Source: Paracidovorax oryzae ATCC 19882
GTDB lineage: Bacteria > Pseudomonadota > Gammaproteobacteria > Burkholderiales > Burkholderiaceae_C
Assembly: GCF_000687165.1 (NCBI RefSeq)
Contig: NZ_JMKU01000002.1
Span: forward strand, 1-64,000
DNA length: 64,000 nucleotides
Direction of reading: 5' to 3'
The position numbers were made by a program, and so were the translations under genes. The notes under the pieces were generated by a model. It was given only the letters and a program-made list of their open reading frames with translations. It was not told where the DNA came from and ran no database searches. Positions 37,445 to 45,705 of the stretch are shown in pieces (position 1 is the stretch's first letter; the number at the start of each line of letters is the position of its first letter).

Positions 37445-37450
37445 CCGCCC

Positions 37451-37737
37451 GCTTTTTCCGCGGGCCGCCCGGCCTGCTGCCTGCCGGCCCCTGCCGGCTT
37501 CTTCCCGCGCGTCCTGCGCGGGCCCATCCACCGGCGCGCGCGAGCGCGGGAGAGAACGCCATGGACCCCTACCCTAGACGGCCCTCCCCCGCCATGCCCC
37601 CGGTGTGCCCGATGGCCGCCCCCTTCTCCCGCATTTCCCTTGCCGCATCCGGCGCGCGCCCGGACGCCGCCTGCCGTCCGCCCCGGCGCTGACGGCACGG
37701 AGGTTCCCCGCGCGCCTGGCGCGGCTGGAGCCTTCCC
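37451..37737 (+). promoter_or_regulatory. Long 5' leader with hairpins and C-rich tract, candidate magnesium-responsive element
   Basis: The leader between the predicted start site and the gene at 37738 contains hairpins GCCGG/CCGGC (37483-37498) and CCCGCGC/GCGCGGG (37504-37522). After these come a small proline-rich ORF and a long C-rich, G-poor tract (37562-37660) of the kind used for Rho loading. Length and layout resemble the mgtA and mgtC leaders of Salmonella, where translation of proline codons and Rho control downstream transcription. No sequence homology to those leaders was tested. Confidence 0.5.
37561..37692 (+). CDS. Proline-rich leader peptide upstream of mgtC
   Basis: This 43-codon ORF starts MDPYPRRPSPAMPP; eleven residues are proline, eight of them within the first 21. 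A ribosome site GGGAGAG lies 6 bases before the ATG. The pattern M-acidic-P-x-P resembles the Salmonella MgtL leader peptide ([17 protein letters not shown]), in which proline codons sense conditions and control mgtA. In GC-rich DNA proline is common by chance, so the function is an inference from position, ribosome site, promoter and downstream genes. Confidence 0.5.
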   Translation: MDPYPRRPSPAMPPVCPMAAPFSRISLAASGARPDAACRPPRR

Positions 37738-38109
37738 ATGTTCTTCTTCCGTTCTTTTCTTCCTGCCTCCTTCCAGAGGGACGAACTGGTTGCCCTGGTG
37801 CTGCGCGATGCGCTCGCCCGCCGCCGCCCGCAGGCGCTGTGCGGCCTGCTGCAGAGCCACGGACGCGGCGCCGTGGCGGCGTGCCTGTCCCGCGAGCCGG
37901 GCGCGGTGATCGCCGATGCGCTGTCCATGCTGCCCGCGGACCAGCGCCGCGCGGTCTTCCGGCGCCTGAGCCGGCCCGCCCGCGAGCGGGCCGAGCGCAT
38001 CGGCGGCCGGGCGTTCGACGCCTTCAGGCCTTCCGTTCCGGCAGGCGCCTGGCGCCGCGCACGGGCCTGGTGGGCGCGCCGCTGCCGGCGTTCCGGCACG
38101 CCGGCCTAG
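37738..38109 (+). CDS. Small protein resembling the MgtE cytosolic N-domain
   Basis: This 123-residue soluble protein is rich in arginine and alanine. Residues about 15-95 form short helical repeats such as GAVIADALSMLPADQRRAVFRRLS, which look like the superhelical MgtE_N magnesium-sensing domain. No membrane part follows. A ribosome site GGAG lies 7 bases before the ATG. Lying between the proline-rich leader and mgtC, it may act as a regulatory subunit. The resemblance is by eye and the function is unproven. Confidence 0.55.
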   Translation: MFFFRSFLPASFQRDELVALVLRDALARRRPQALCGLLQSHGRGAVAACLSREPGAVIADALSMLPADQRRAVFRRLSRPARERAERIGGRAFDAFRPSVPAGAWRRARAWWARRCRRSGTPA

Positions 38110-38191
38110 CGCGGCCCCGCCGCCCTGTTCCAGCCCGTTTCCCGCCTTCTTCCGCTCCCTGCCCGGCAGGCCACCGCACCCGGACCGCACC

Positions 38192-38908
38192 ATGCAATTC
38201 CTCCGCCATTTCCACCTGTTCCCCTTCCTCGACACCCTGGTCAGCCTGCTCACCGCCTTCGGACTGGGCGCGGCGATCGGGCTGGAGCGACAGATCCGCC
38301 AGCGGACGGCGGGGCTGCGCACCAACACGCTCGTGGCCGTGGGGGCCGCGGCCTTCGTGGTGCTGGCAGACCGGCTCGAGGGGCCGTCCGGCGCGGTGCG
38401 CGTGATCGCCTACGTGGTGTCGGGCGTGGGCTTCCTGGGCGCGGGGGCCATCATGAAGGAGGGCGCGAACATCACCGGGCTCAATACGGCGGCGACGCTC
38501 TGGGGCTCCGCGGCCGTGGGCGCCTGCGCGGGGTCGCACCTCGTGGCCGAGGCGGTGCTGGCCGCGCTGTTCGTGCTGGCGAGCAATACGTTGCTGCGCC
38601 CCGTGGCCAACCGCATCAACCGGCGCCCGGTGCAGGAAGCCACCAGCGAGGCCATCTACACCGTCTATGTGCTGTGCGAGCGCGGCGTGCACGGCGAGGT
38701 GCGCGAACGCATGGTGGAGTTGCTGGAGGGGGCGAACTACCCGGTGCGCGGCGTGGGCCAGCATGCCTTCGGGCGTACCGAGACCGAGATCGAGGCGACG
38801 CTCTACGCCACGGCCGTGGAGGCCGATGAGCTGGATGCCGTGATGCGTGCGATCGAGGAACTGCCCGGCGTGCTGCAGGCGTTCTGGAACGCCGGGTCGG
38901 AGGAATAG
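38192..38908 (+). CDS. mgtC: MgtC/SapB-family membrane protein
   Basis: This 238-residue protein has an amino-terminal membrane domain of four or five segments with the family signatures GLGAAIGLERQ, GLRTNTLVAVGAAAF and GVGFLGAGAIMKEG-ITGLNTAATLWGSAAVG. It also has a carboxy-terminal ACT-like cytosolic domain (about residues 155-238), as in virulence-type MgtC. MgtC supports growth at low magnesium and survival in hosts by affecting ATP synthase and magnesium homeostasis. It lies 82 bp after the MgtE-N-like gene and is probably on the same transcript from 37415. Confidence 0.92.
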   Translation: MQFLRHFHLFPFLDTLVSLLTAFGLGAAIGLERQIRQRTAGLRTNTLVAVGAAAFVVLADRLEGPSGAVRVIAYVVSGVGFLGAGAIMKEGANITGLNTAATLWGSAAVGACAGSHLVAEAVLAALFVLASNTLLRPVANRINRRPVQEATSEAIYTVYVLCERGVHGEVRERMVELLEGANYPVRGVGQHAFGRTETEIEATLYATAVEADELDAVMRAIEELPGVLQAFWNAGSEE

Positions 38909-38928
38909 GCCTGCGGGAAGGGATCGTC

Positions 38929-39753
38929 TTATCGCCGGAGCGCGGCGCAATGGTCCGTGGGCGGCAGGGGCGCCGTGGGCAGGACCGTGTCGGCGGCGCC
39001 TCCGGGCAGCGGATCGGTGGTGGATTCCGTGCGCGCGATGGCGACGCGGGCCTGCACGTCCGCGTCCCAGTGCAGCGGCACGCCGAGGTCGCGGCGGGCG
39101 TGGCCCGCGCCCGTGACCAGCAGCACCGTCTGCCCCGTACGTCGCGCGCCGGCCGCCGTCCTCGCCAGGCTGTCGTCGCGCGCGACCTGGATGCGGGCCA
39201 TACCGGGCAGTTGCGACGCGGGCAGCAGGCCGCAGTGGCCGGCCTCCATCGCCTCGACCTGCCGGCGCAGCACAGGGGCCGGCACGCGGGAATCCCAGGC
39301 CGCATCCTGCATGGCCTCGCCCATCCGCGCGCGGGGCAGGTTGCCGCCGAGCACCGGCACGCCGGCACGCACGGCTTCCATCACCACCGGGCCGTAGTGC
39401 GTCCAGGGCCAGGCCGCGTCGTTCCATGCGAGCGCTGCGCGCACGGCGGATTCGGTGGCATCGCGCGGCAGGCCGGCCGTGCCGTGGCCGGCCTCGGCCA
39501 TCTCCACCACCAGCGCCGCCAACTGCCCGCGGCCCGCCAGCGAGGCGACGGCATCGCGCTCCAGCCGCTGGTGATCAGGCGCGTCGTGCTGCTCGCCCAG
39601 GAGCAGGATCTCGGTGGGCAGCAGCGCCTGCCAGGGGCCGCCGCCGGCAGGCGGGGAGGGCGGAGCGGGGCTGGCGCACGCAGCGGTTAGGGCCAGCAGG
39701 GCCAGGGAGACGGCGCGCACCGCGCAGCGCCGCAAGCGGATGGGCAGATGCAT
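38929..39753 (-). CDS. ChaN-family lipoprotein
   Basis: This 274-residue protein has a signal sequence ending LTAAC (lipid-modified Cys at about 26) and the ChaN/DUF399 core: EILLLGEQHDAPDHQRLE, LVVEMAEAGH, GPVVMEAVRAGVPVLGGNLPR and VLLVTGAGHARRDLGVP. Members of the family bind heme or have been linked to iron uptake; the fold is related to TIKI/EreA enzymes. It is divergent from narX with 97 bp between them, where an FNR-type box lies, so anaerobic control of this gene too is possible. Confidence 0.82.
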   Translation of the reverse strand: MHLPIRLRRCAVRAVSLALLALTAACASPAPPSPPAGGGPWQALLPTEILLLGEQHDAPDHQRLERDAVASLAGRGQLAALVVEMAEAGHGTAGLPRDATESAVRAALAWNDAAWPWTHYGPVVMEAVRAGVPVLGGNLPRARMGEAMQDAAWDSRVPAPVLRRQVEAMEAGHCGLLPASQLPGMARIQVARDDSLARTAAGARRTGQTVLLVTGAGHARRDLGVPLHWDADVQARVAIARTESTTDPLPGGAADTVLPTAPLPPTDHCAALRR

Positions 39754-39801
39754 GGCCTGCACCTTACCCCATCGCGGCAGCCGGCCCGGAAGGCTTGCGG
39801 C

Positions 39802-39815
39802 TTGACTTGCATCAA
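39802..39815. promoter_or_regulatory. FNR/ANR-type box upstream of narX
   Basis: TTGAC-TTGC-ATCAA matches the consensus TTGAT-N4-ATCAA at 9 of 10 positions. Its centre (39808.5) is 41.5 bases from position 39850, the distance of class II FNR-activated promoters. It should switch on narXL, and perhaps narK1K2, when oxygen is low. Confidence 0.78.
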
Positions 39816-39837
39816 GGGCCGCGACGATACCCGTTCC

Positions 39838-39843
39838 TACACT
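39838..39843 (+). promoter_or_regulatory. Likely -10 element of the narX promoter
   Basis: TACACT lies 22 bases after the FNR-type box and puts the start site at about 39850. That is directly at the narX ATG (39851), so the message may be leaderless. Confidence 0.5.
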
Positions 39844-39850
39844 GCCAGCC

Positions 39851-41758
39851 ATGCGCAGGCCCCTTACCCTGACCACCCGGCTGCTCGCCATCGGCAGCGG
39901 CTTTCTTGCCGTCGCCCTGCTGTCCATTGCCTTCACACTGTGGATCACCTGGAAGCTCGAAGGCGGCGCCGCGGCCGTGAACGAGGCAGGCCGCCTGCGC
40001 ATGACGATGATGCGCATGGCACTGGCGGGGCGGGCCGAGGCCCCGGAAGCGCTGGCACCGCTGTCCGGCCGGTTCGATGCCAGCCTGGACCTGCTGCGCC
40101 AGGGCGACCCCGCCCGGCCCCTGTTCGTGCCCTGGAGCGAGGATACGCGGGCACGCTTCGCACGCATCGTCGAGGACTGGAGCCGGCTGCGCGACGGCCG
40201 CGCCGCGCCGGACGTCGCCCGGGCGGATGCCTTCGTGGCGGGCGTGGACGGCTTCGTGGAGGCGATCGAGCGCCAGATGGCGCGGTGGACGGCGGCGCTG
40301 CACCTGTTCCAGCTGGCGATGATGGCCGTGGCGATCGCCGCGGCGGTGGCCTTCATGGCCGTGAGCCACTGGCTGGTGCTCGCGCCGGTCGCGCGGCTGC
40401 AGCAGGCCCTGGCCCGCATGCGGCAGGGCGACCTGCGCACGCGGCTGCCGGTGGAGTCGCAGGATGAATTCGGCCAGCTCGCCACGGGGTTCAACTTGAT
40501 GGCGCACGCGCTGCAGTCGTCCCACCAGGACCTGGAGCGCAAGGTGGCCGAGAAGACCTCGCGCCTGGAAGAGCGCAACGCGCGGCTGGCGGCACTTTAC
40601 GAGGTGAGCGCCCAGGTGTCCGAGGCCGGGAGCCTGGACGCGCTGGCGCGCGGCTTCGTGCGGCGGGTGCGCGAGATCGCGCGGGCGGACGCCGCCGCCA
40701 TGCGCTGGTCGGACGAGGCCAACGAGCGCTACATGCTGCTGGCCGGCGACGGGCTGCCCGAAAGCCTGGAGCAGGGCGAGCACTGCCTGCCCACCGGCAC
40801 CTGCCATTGCGGCCAGCCGGAGGGCGCCGCGCGCCTGCGCATCATCCCGATTCTTCCCGGTGCGCCGGACGGCATGCCGCACTGCGGCGAGGCCGGCTAC
40901 CAGACCCTGGTGCTGGTGCCGGTGCGCACGCAGCAACGCGTGCTGGGCGAGGTGGACCTGTTCTTCCGCTCGGCGACCGAGATCGAGCCCGGCATGCAGG
41001 AAATGCTGGAGGCCATGGCGAGCCATCTCGCGACGGCGATGGAGGGGCTGCGCGCCACCGCACTCGATCGCGAAGCCGCCGTGGCGCAGGAGCGCTCTTT
41101 CATCGCGCGGGAGCTGCACGACTCCATCGCGCAGTCGCTGGCCTTCCTGAAGATCCAGACGCAGCTGCTGCGCGACGCGGTGGGCCGGGGCGACGATGCG
41201 GCGCGCGACCGCAGCATGGGCGAGCTGGACGTGGGCGTGCGCGGCTGCTATGCCGACGTGCGCGAACTGCTGCTGCATTTCCGCACCCGCACCAGCGAGG
41301 AAGACATCGAGGGCGCGCTGCGCGCCACGCTGTCCAAGTTCGGGCACCAGACCGGCATCGCGCACGGGCTGTCGATGGCCGGCCACGGGCTGCCGCTCGC
41401 GCCCGACGTGCAGGTGCAGGTGCTGCACATGGTGCAGGAGGCGCTGTCCAACGTGCGCAAGCACTCGGGCGCACGCCGCGTGGAGGTGCGCGTGCTGCGC
41501 GAACCGCACTGGCGCTTCGAGGTGGAGGACGACGGCCGCGGATTCGACCCGGCCGCCGTGCCGCCCGACTCCGTGCACGTGGGCCTGGGCATCATGCGCG
41601 AGCGGGCCGAGCGCGTGGGCGCGCAGGTCTGCATCGAGTCGTCGCCGGGGCTCGGCACGCGGGTGCGCATCGACCTGCCTGCGGCCGGGGCGCCGGACGC
41701 GCCCGCCGCCGCGACGGCGAGCTTTTCCATTTCCGATTTCGCGCCGCTGGCGTCCTGA
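39851..41758 (+). CDS. narX: Nitrate/nitrite sensor histidine kinase NarX
   Basis: This 635-residue sensor has transmembrane segments at about 10-34 and 152-178 around a periplasmic domain that carries the P-box NEAGRLRMTMMRMAL (44-58) for nitrate binding. A HAMP domain, a cysteine-containing central module (C312, C318, C320) and a HisKA_3 kinase domain follow, with ARELHDSIAQSLAFLKIQ (H423 phosphorylated) and VEDDGRGFDP for ATP. It phosphorylates NarL. No Shine-Dalgarno precedes the ATG. It is followed by narL 12 bp on. Confidence 0.93.
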   Translation: MRRPLTLTTRLLAIGSGFLAVALLSIAFTLWITWKLEGGAAAVNEAGRLRMTMMRMALAGRAEAPEALAPLSGRFDASLDLLRQGDPARPLFVPWSEDTRARFARIVEDWSRLRDGRAAPDVARADAFVAGVDGFVEAIERQMARWTAALHLFQLAMMAVAIAAAVAFMAVSHWLVLAPVARLQQALARMRQGDLRTRLPVESQDEFGQLATGFNLMAHALQSSHQDLERKVAEKTSRLEERNARLAALYEVSAQVSEAGSLDALARGFVRRVREIARADAAAMRWSDEANERYMLLAGDGLPESLEQGEHCLPTGTCHCGQPEGAARLRIIPILPGAPDGMPHCGEAGYQTLVLVPVRTQQRVLGEVDLFFRSATEIEPGMQEMLEAMASHLATAMEGLRATALDREAAVAQERSFIARELHDSIAQSLAFLKIQTQLLRDAVGRGDDAARDRSMGELDVGVRGCYADVRELLLHFRTRTSEEDIEGALRATLSKFGHQTGIAHGLSMAGHGLPLAPDVQVQVLHMVQEALSNVRKHSGARRVEVRVLREPHWRFEVEDDGRGFDPAAVPPDSVHVGLGIMRERAERVGAQVCIESSPGLGTRVRIDLPAAGAPDAPAAATASFSISDFAPLAS

Positions 41759-41770
41759 GGGCCACCTCCC

Positions 41771-42532
41771 ATGGCTTGCGACCTCCAGCCGCCTCGCTCC
41801 TCATTCCCGGCGCCGGACGCCACGCCCCTGCGGGTGTTCGTGGTGGACGACCACACGCTCTTCCGGCGTGGCCTGATCGCCCTGCTGTCGCAGTATCCGT
41901 CGCTGCGCGTGGTGGGGGAGGCCGGCGATGCCGGCGAGGCCCTGCGGCTGGCGCCGCCGCTCGCGCCGCAGGTCTTGCTGCTGGACAACCACCTGCCGGG
42001 AGTGCGCGGCATCGAGGCCATCCGCGGCCTGCGCGAGGCCATGCCCGGCGTGCGGGTGCTGATGCTCACGGTGAGCGAGGATGGCGAGGATCTCGCCCAG
42101 GCGCTGCGCCAGGGGGCCCAGGGCTACCTGCTCAAGACCATCGAAGGCGACCTGCTGGCCGATGCCATCGGCCGCGCCGTGCGGGGCGAGCCGGTGGTGA
42201 GCATGGAGCTGATGGGCAAGCTGGTGGCGGCCTTCCAGGCGCAGGGCGGTCCGCCCGCGGCACCTGTGCGCGCGGTGGATGCCGACATGGAAGCCGCCAC
42301 CATCGCGTGCGAACCGGAGGCCGCGATCCCCGGCGGCGCATCCCCGCTGTCGCCGCGCGAGGAGGACGTGCTGCGCGAGATCGCGCGCGGCGCGAGCAAC
42401 AAGGAAATCGCCCGTGCGCTGGACATCGCCGAGACCACGGTGAAGATCCATGTGCAGCATATCCTGCGCAAGCTGGGCTTGAGTTCGCGCGTGCAGGCGG
42501 CGGTTTACGCGTCCGACCGGCAGCGCGCATAG
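41771..42532 (+). CDS. narL: Nitrate/nitrite response regulator NarL
   Basis: This 253-residue response regulator has an amino-terminal receiver (VVDDHTLFRRG; phospho-acceptor D72 in LLLDNHLPG; T/K switch in MLTV and LLKT). A variable linker leads to a LuxR-type helix-turn-helix, SPREEDVLREIARGASNKEIARALDIAETTVKIHV, near residues 195-230. It is about 35 residues longer than Escherichia coli NarL, in the amino terminus and linker. With NarX it should activate the nar genes downstream. Confidence 0.93.
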   Translation: MACDLQPPRSSFPAPDATPLRVFVVDDHTLFRRGLIALLSQYPSLRVVGEAGDAGEALRLAPPLAPQVLLLDNHLPGVRGIEAIRGLREAMPGVRVLMLTVSEDGEDLAQALRQGAQGYLLKTIEGDLLADAIGRAVRGEPVVSMELMGKLVAAFQAQGGPPAAPVRAVDADMEAATIACEPEAAIPGGASPLSPREEDVLREIARGASNKEIARALDIAETTVKIHVQHILRKLGLSSRVQAAVYASDRQRA

Positions 42533-42679
42533 TTCTTCCGGAGTAGGCGGAGCCGCGCGCATCCTCCTTCCGCCGTGGCTTCCACCTCCCACCGGAGGAT
42601 GTGCAGGCGACGCTGTTCGCGGGACGATCGCTTCCAAGCCCTGCGGATCGACCGCGGGGCCATCCCGAGGACGATCGCC

Positions 42680-44029
42680 ATGGCCCATGCAAGTGCCACA
42701 GCCCCTGACCGCGCAGGCCGCAGCGCCTCCGCCCCGCTTTCCGCCGCCGCCGCCGCACGGCCGGCCCGCCAGGCCTGGTCCGTGCTCGCCGTGAGCACGC
42801 TGGCCTTCACCGTGTGCTTCATGGTGTGGATGATGTTCGGCGTCATCGGCATCCCGATCAGGACGATGCTGGGCCTGAACGCCACCGAGTTCGGCCTGCT
42901 CACGGCCATGCCGGTGCTCACGGGCTCGCTCGTGCGCGTGCCGCTCGGCATCTGGACGGACCGCTACGGCGGCCGCATCGTGATGGCCTGCCTGATGGCC
43001 GCGACGGTGCCGGCCATCTGGATCATGGGGTATGCCACGCAGTACTGGCACTTCCTCGCGATCGGCCTGTTCGTCGGGCTGGCCGGGGGCTCGTTCTCGG
43101 TGGGCACGCCCTACGTGGCGCGCTGGTTCCCCAGGGAGCGCCAGGGCACGGCCATGGGCATCTACGGCGCGGGCAATTCCGGCGCGGCGGTGAACAAGTT
43201 CGTGGCGCCGGCCATCCTGGTGGCCTTCGGCTGGGCGGCCGTGCCGCACGCCTATGCGGCCATCATGCTCGGCACTCTGGTGCTGTTCTGGCTGTTCAGC
43301 CACAGCGATCCGGCGCACCGCGTGCCCAGCCACGTCACCTTCATGGACCAGCTGCAGGCGCTGAAGGACCCGCGCGTGCTCAAGTACTGCCAGTACTACA
43401 GCATCGTGTTCGGCGGCTATGTGGCGCTGTCGCTCTGGATGGTGCAGTACTACGTGGGCGAATACGGCCTGGACATCCGCGTCGCCGCGCTGCTGGCCGC
43501 CTGCTTCTCGCTGCCCGGCGGCGTGCTGCGCGCCATCGGCGGCGCGCTCAGCGACAGGTACGGCGCCCACAGCGTGACCTGGTGGGTGCTGTGGGTCTGC
43601 TGGGTGTGCCTGTTCCTGCTGTCGTACCCGCAGACCGATTTCACGGTGCTCGCCGCGGACGGCCCGCGCAGCTTCCACATCGGCCTGAACGTGTACGCGT
43701 TCACCGGGCTCATGTTCGTGCTGGGCATCGCCATGGCCTTCGGCAAGGCGAGCGTCTTCAAGTACATCAGCGACGACTACCCCGCCAACATCGGCGCCAT
43801 CAGCGGCATCGTGGGCCTGGCCGGCGGCCTGGGCGGTTTCGTGCTGCCGATCCTGTTCGGCGTGCTGCTGGACTGGACGGGCGTGCGCTCCAGCGCCTTC
43901 ATGCTGATGTACGGCGTGGTGTGGGTGTCGCTGGCCTGGATGTATTTCACCGAGGTGCGGCATACCGATGTCATGGACGCCGGCCGCGGCGCGGCGGACC
44001 ATGGAATGCCCAATGCAAGGAGACCGTGA
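42680..44029 (+). CDS. narK1: Nitrate transporter NarK1 (MFS)
   Basis: This 449-residue major facilitator protein has 12 hydrophobic segments and the nitrate signature region AGGSFSVGTPYVARWFPRERQGTAMGIYGAGNSGAA. NarK1-type carriers are thought to bring in nitrate with protons. It is the first of two narK genes, with one base between its stop and the next start. A hairpin with arms CATCCTCC/GGAGGATG sits in the 147-bp gap from narL. The ATG at 42680 follows CGAGGACGATCGCC. Confidence 0.92.
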   Translation: MAHASATAPDRAGRSASAPLSAAAAARPARQAWSVLAVSTLAFTVCFMVWMMFGVIGIPIRTMLGLNATEFGLLTAMPVLTGSLVRVPLGIWTDRYGGRIVMACLMAATVPAIWIMGYATQYWHFLAIGLFVGLAGGSFSVGTPYVARWFPRERQGTAMGIYGAGNSGAAVNKFVAPAILVAFGWAAVPHAYAAIMLGTLVLFWLFSHSDPAHRVPSHVTFMDQLQALKDPRVLKYCQYYSIVFGGYVALSLWMVQYYVGEYGLDIRVAALLAACFSLPGGVLRAIGGALSDRYGAHSVTWWVLWVCWVCLFLLSYPQTDFTVLAADGPRSFHIGLNVYAFTGLMFVLGIAMAFGKASVFKYISDDYPANIGAISGIVGLAGGLGGFVLPILFGVLLDWTGVRSSAFMLMYGVVWVSLAWMYFTEVRHTDVMDAGRGAADHGMPNARRP

Positions 44030-44030
44030 C

Positions 44031-45491
44031 ATGCCTGCCATCCCTTCTTCCCCTTCCTCACCCTCCCGCGGCGGTGCCCGGGCCGGGCGCGTGCTGACCC
44101 TCTGGACCCCGGAGGACAAGGATTTCTGGGAGCGCGAGGGCGAAGCCATCGCACGCCTGAACCTCTGGATCTCGGTGCCCGCGCTGTTCCTGTCCTTCGC
44201 CATCTGGCAGGTCTGGAGCGTCGTCGCCGTGAGCCTGCCTGCGCTGGGCTTCCGCTATTCCACCAACCAGCTCTTCTGGCTGGCTGCGGCGCCGGCGCTG
44301 TCGGGTGCCACGCTGCGCATCTTCTATTCGTTCATGGTGCCGATCTTCGGCGGGCGGCGCTGGACGGCCCTGTCCACCGCCTCGCTGCTGCTGCCCGCGC
44401 TGGGCATCGGCTACGCGGTGCAGGACAACACCACCGGCTACCCGACGATGCTCGCGCTCGCGCTGCTGTGCGGCCTGGGCGGCGGCAACTTCAGCTCCAG
44501 CATGGCCAACATCAGCTTCTTCTTCCCGAAGGAGCGCAAGGGCTCGGCGCTCGGCGTGAATGCCGGTCTGGGCAACCTGGGCGTGTCGGTGGTGCAGTTC
44601 CTGAGCCCGCTCGTCATCACGGCCGGTGTCTTCGGCGTGCTGGGCGGCGATGCGCAGACCATGGTGAAGAACGGCCAGGCGCAGCAGGTGTGGGCGCAGA
44701 ACGCGGCCTTCGTCTGGGTGCCCTGGATCGCGCTCGCATCGCTGGCCGCATGGTTCGGCATGAACGACATCGCCGATGCGCGGGCCTCGTTCGCTGCGCA
44801 GGCCGCCATCTTCCGCCGCAAGCACAACTGGATCATGTGCGTGCTGTACCTCGGCACCTTCGGCTCGTTCATCGGTTTTTCCGCGGGCTTCCCGCTGCTC
44901 ATCAAGAGCCAGTTTCCCGAGGTGAACCCGCTCGCCTACGCATGGCTCGGGCCGCTGGTGGGCGCGCTGATCCGGCCCGTGGGCGGGTGGCTGGCGGACA
45001 AGCTGGGCGGCGCGCGCGTCACGCTGTGGAATTTCGCGGTGATGGCGCTGGCCGTGCTGGGCGTGCTGGCCTTCCTGCCCAAGGGCGCGGGTGGCTACGC
45101 GCTCGCCTTCGGGCCGGTGCAGGGCAGCTTCGCAGGCTTCTTCGCGATGTTCATGGTGCTGTTCCTGACGACCGGCATCGGCAACGGTTCGACCTTCCGG
45201 ATGATTCCCGTGATCTTCCTGAACCTGCGCCTGGCCGAAGTGCGCACGGGCAGCGCCGAGGCCCGCGCCCAGGCCACCCGCGAGGGCAACACCGAAGGCG
45301 CCGCGGCCCTGGGCTTCGCGGGCGCCCTGGGCGCCTACGGCGGCTTTTTCATCCCCAAGAGCTATGGCAGCTCCATCTCCGCGACGGGCGGACCGGAGCT
45401 GGCGCTGTGGGCGTTCGCCGCTTTCTACGCGCTGTGCATCGGCATCACGTGGTGGTACTACGCGCGCCGCCGCGCCGAGATGCCATGTTGA
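44031..45491 (+). CDS. narK2: Nitrate/nitrite antiporter NarK2 (MFS)
   Basis: This 486-residue major facilitator protein has the signature GLGGGNFSSSMANISFFFPKERKGSALGVNAGLGNLGVS and an extended loop between helices 6 and 7. This is typical of NarK2-type nitrate/nitrite exchangers. It starts one base after narK1 with GGAG upstream, so the two carriers are made together. It allows nitrite export as nitrate is reduced inside the cell. The gap after it is filled by a dispersed repeat before narG. Confidence 0.92.
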   Translation: MPAIPSSPSSPSRGGARAGRVLTLWTPEDKDFWEREGEAIARLNLWISVPALFLSFAIWQVWSVVAVSLPALGFRYSTNQLFWLAAAPALSGATLRIFYSFMVPIFGGRRWTALSTASLLLPALGIGYAVQDNTTGYPTMLALALLCGLGGGNFSSSMANISFFFPKERKGSALGVNAGLGNLGVSVVQFLSPLVITAGVFGVLGGDAQTMVKNGQAQQVWAQNAAFVWVPWIALASLAAWFGMNDIADARASFAAQAAIFRRKHNWIMCVLYLGTFGSFIGFSAGFPLLIKSQFPEVNPLAYAWLGPLVGALIRPVGGWLADKLGGARVTLWNFAVMALAVLGVLAFLPKGAGGYALAFGPVQGSFAGFFAMFMVLFLTTGIGNGSTFRMIPVIFLNLRLAEVRTGSAEARAQATREGNTEGAAALGFAGALGAYGGFFIPKSYGSSISATGGPELALWAFAAFYALCIGITWWYYARRRAEMPC

Positions 45492-45499
45492 TGACCTAC

Positions 45500-45618
45500 C
45501 CCCTGTGCGGCTGCGCCGCTTCCCCTTCTCTCACGCTGCGCGTGGGAAGGGGGACCACACCGGTGGCCCGGCAAAGCCGGTTCCACGGTGTGTGCTGGCG
45601 CGGCCTGCTCCGCGGCCA
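45500..45618 (+). repeat. Dispersed intergenic repeat, copy C
   Basis: This longest copy fills most of the narK2-narG gap: CCCCCTGTGCGGCTGCGCCGC, a TCTCACGCTGCGCGTGGGAAGGGGGAC segment, then CCCGGCAAAGCCGGTTCCACGG and GGCCTGCTCCGCGGCC. The second half matches copy B and the first half matches copy A read on the other strand. It splits narK from narG and may change readthrough between them. Confidence 0.75.
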
Positions 45619-45705
45619 CCGGATGCGTGATGGCGTGCCAGCTCCCGGCGAAGCGGGCGCGGCGTCAACACGACGGATGACATGACGATTTTCCAAGGAA
45701 CCACG

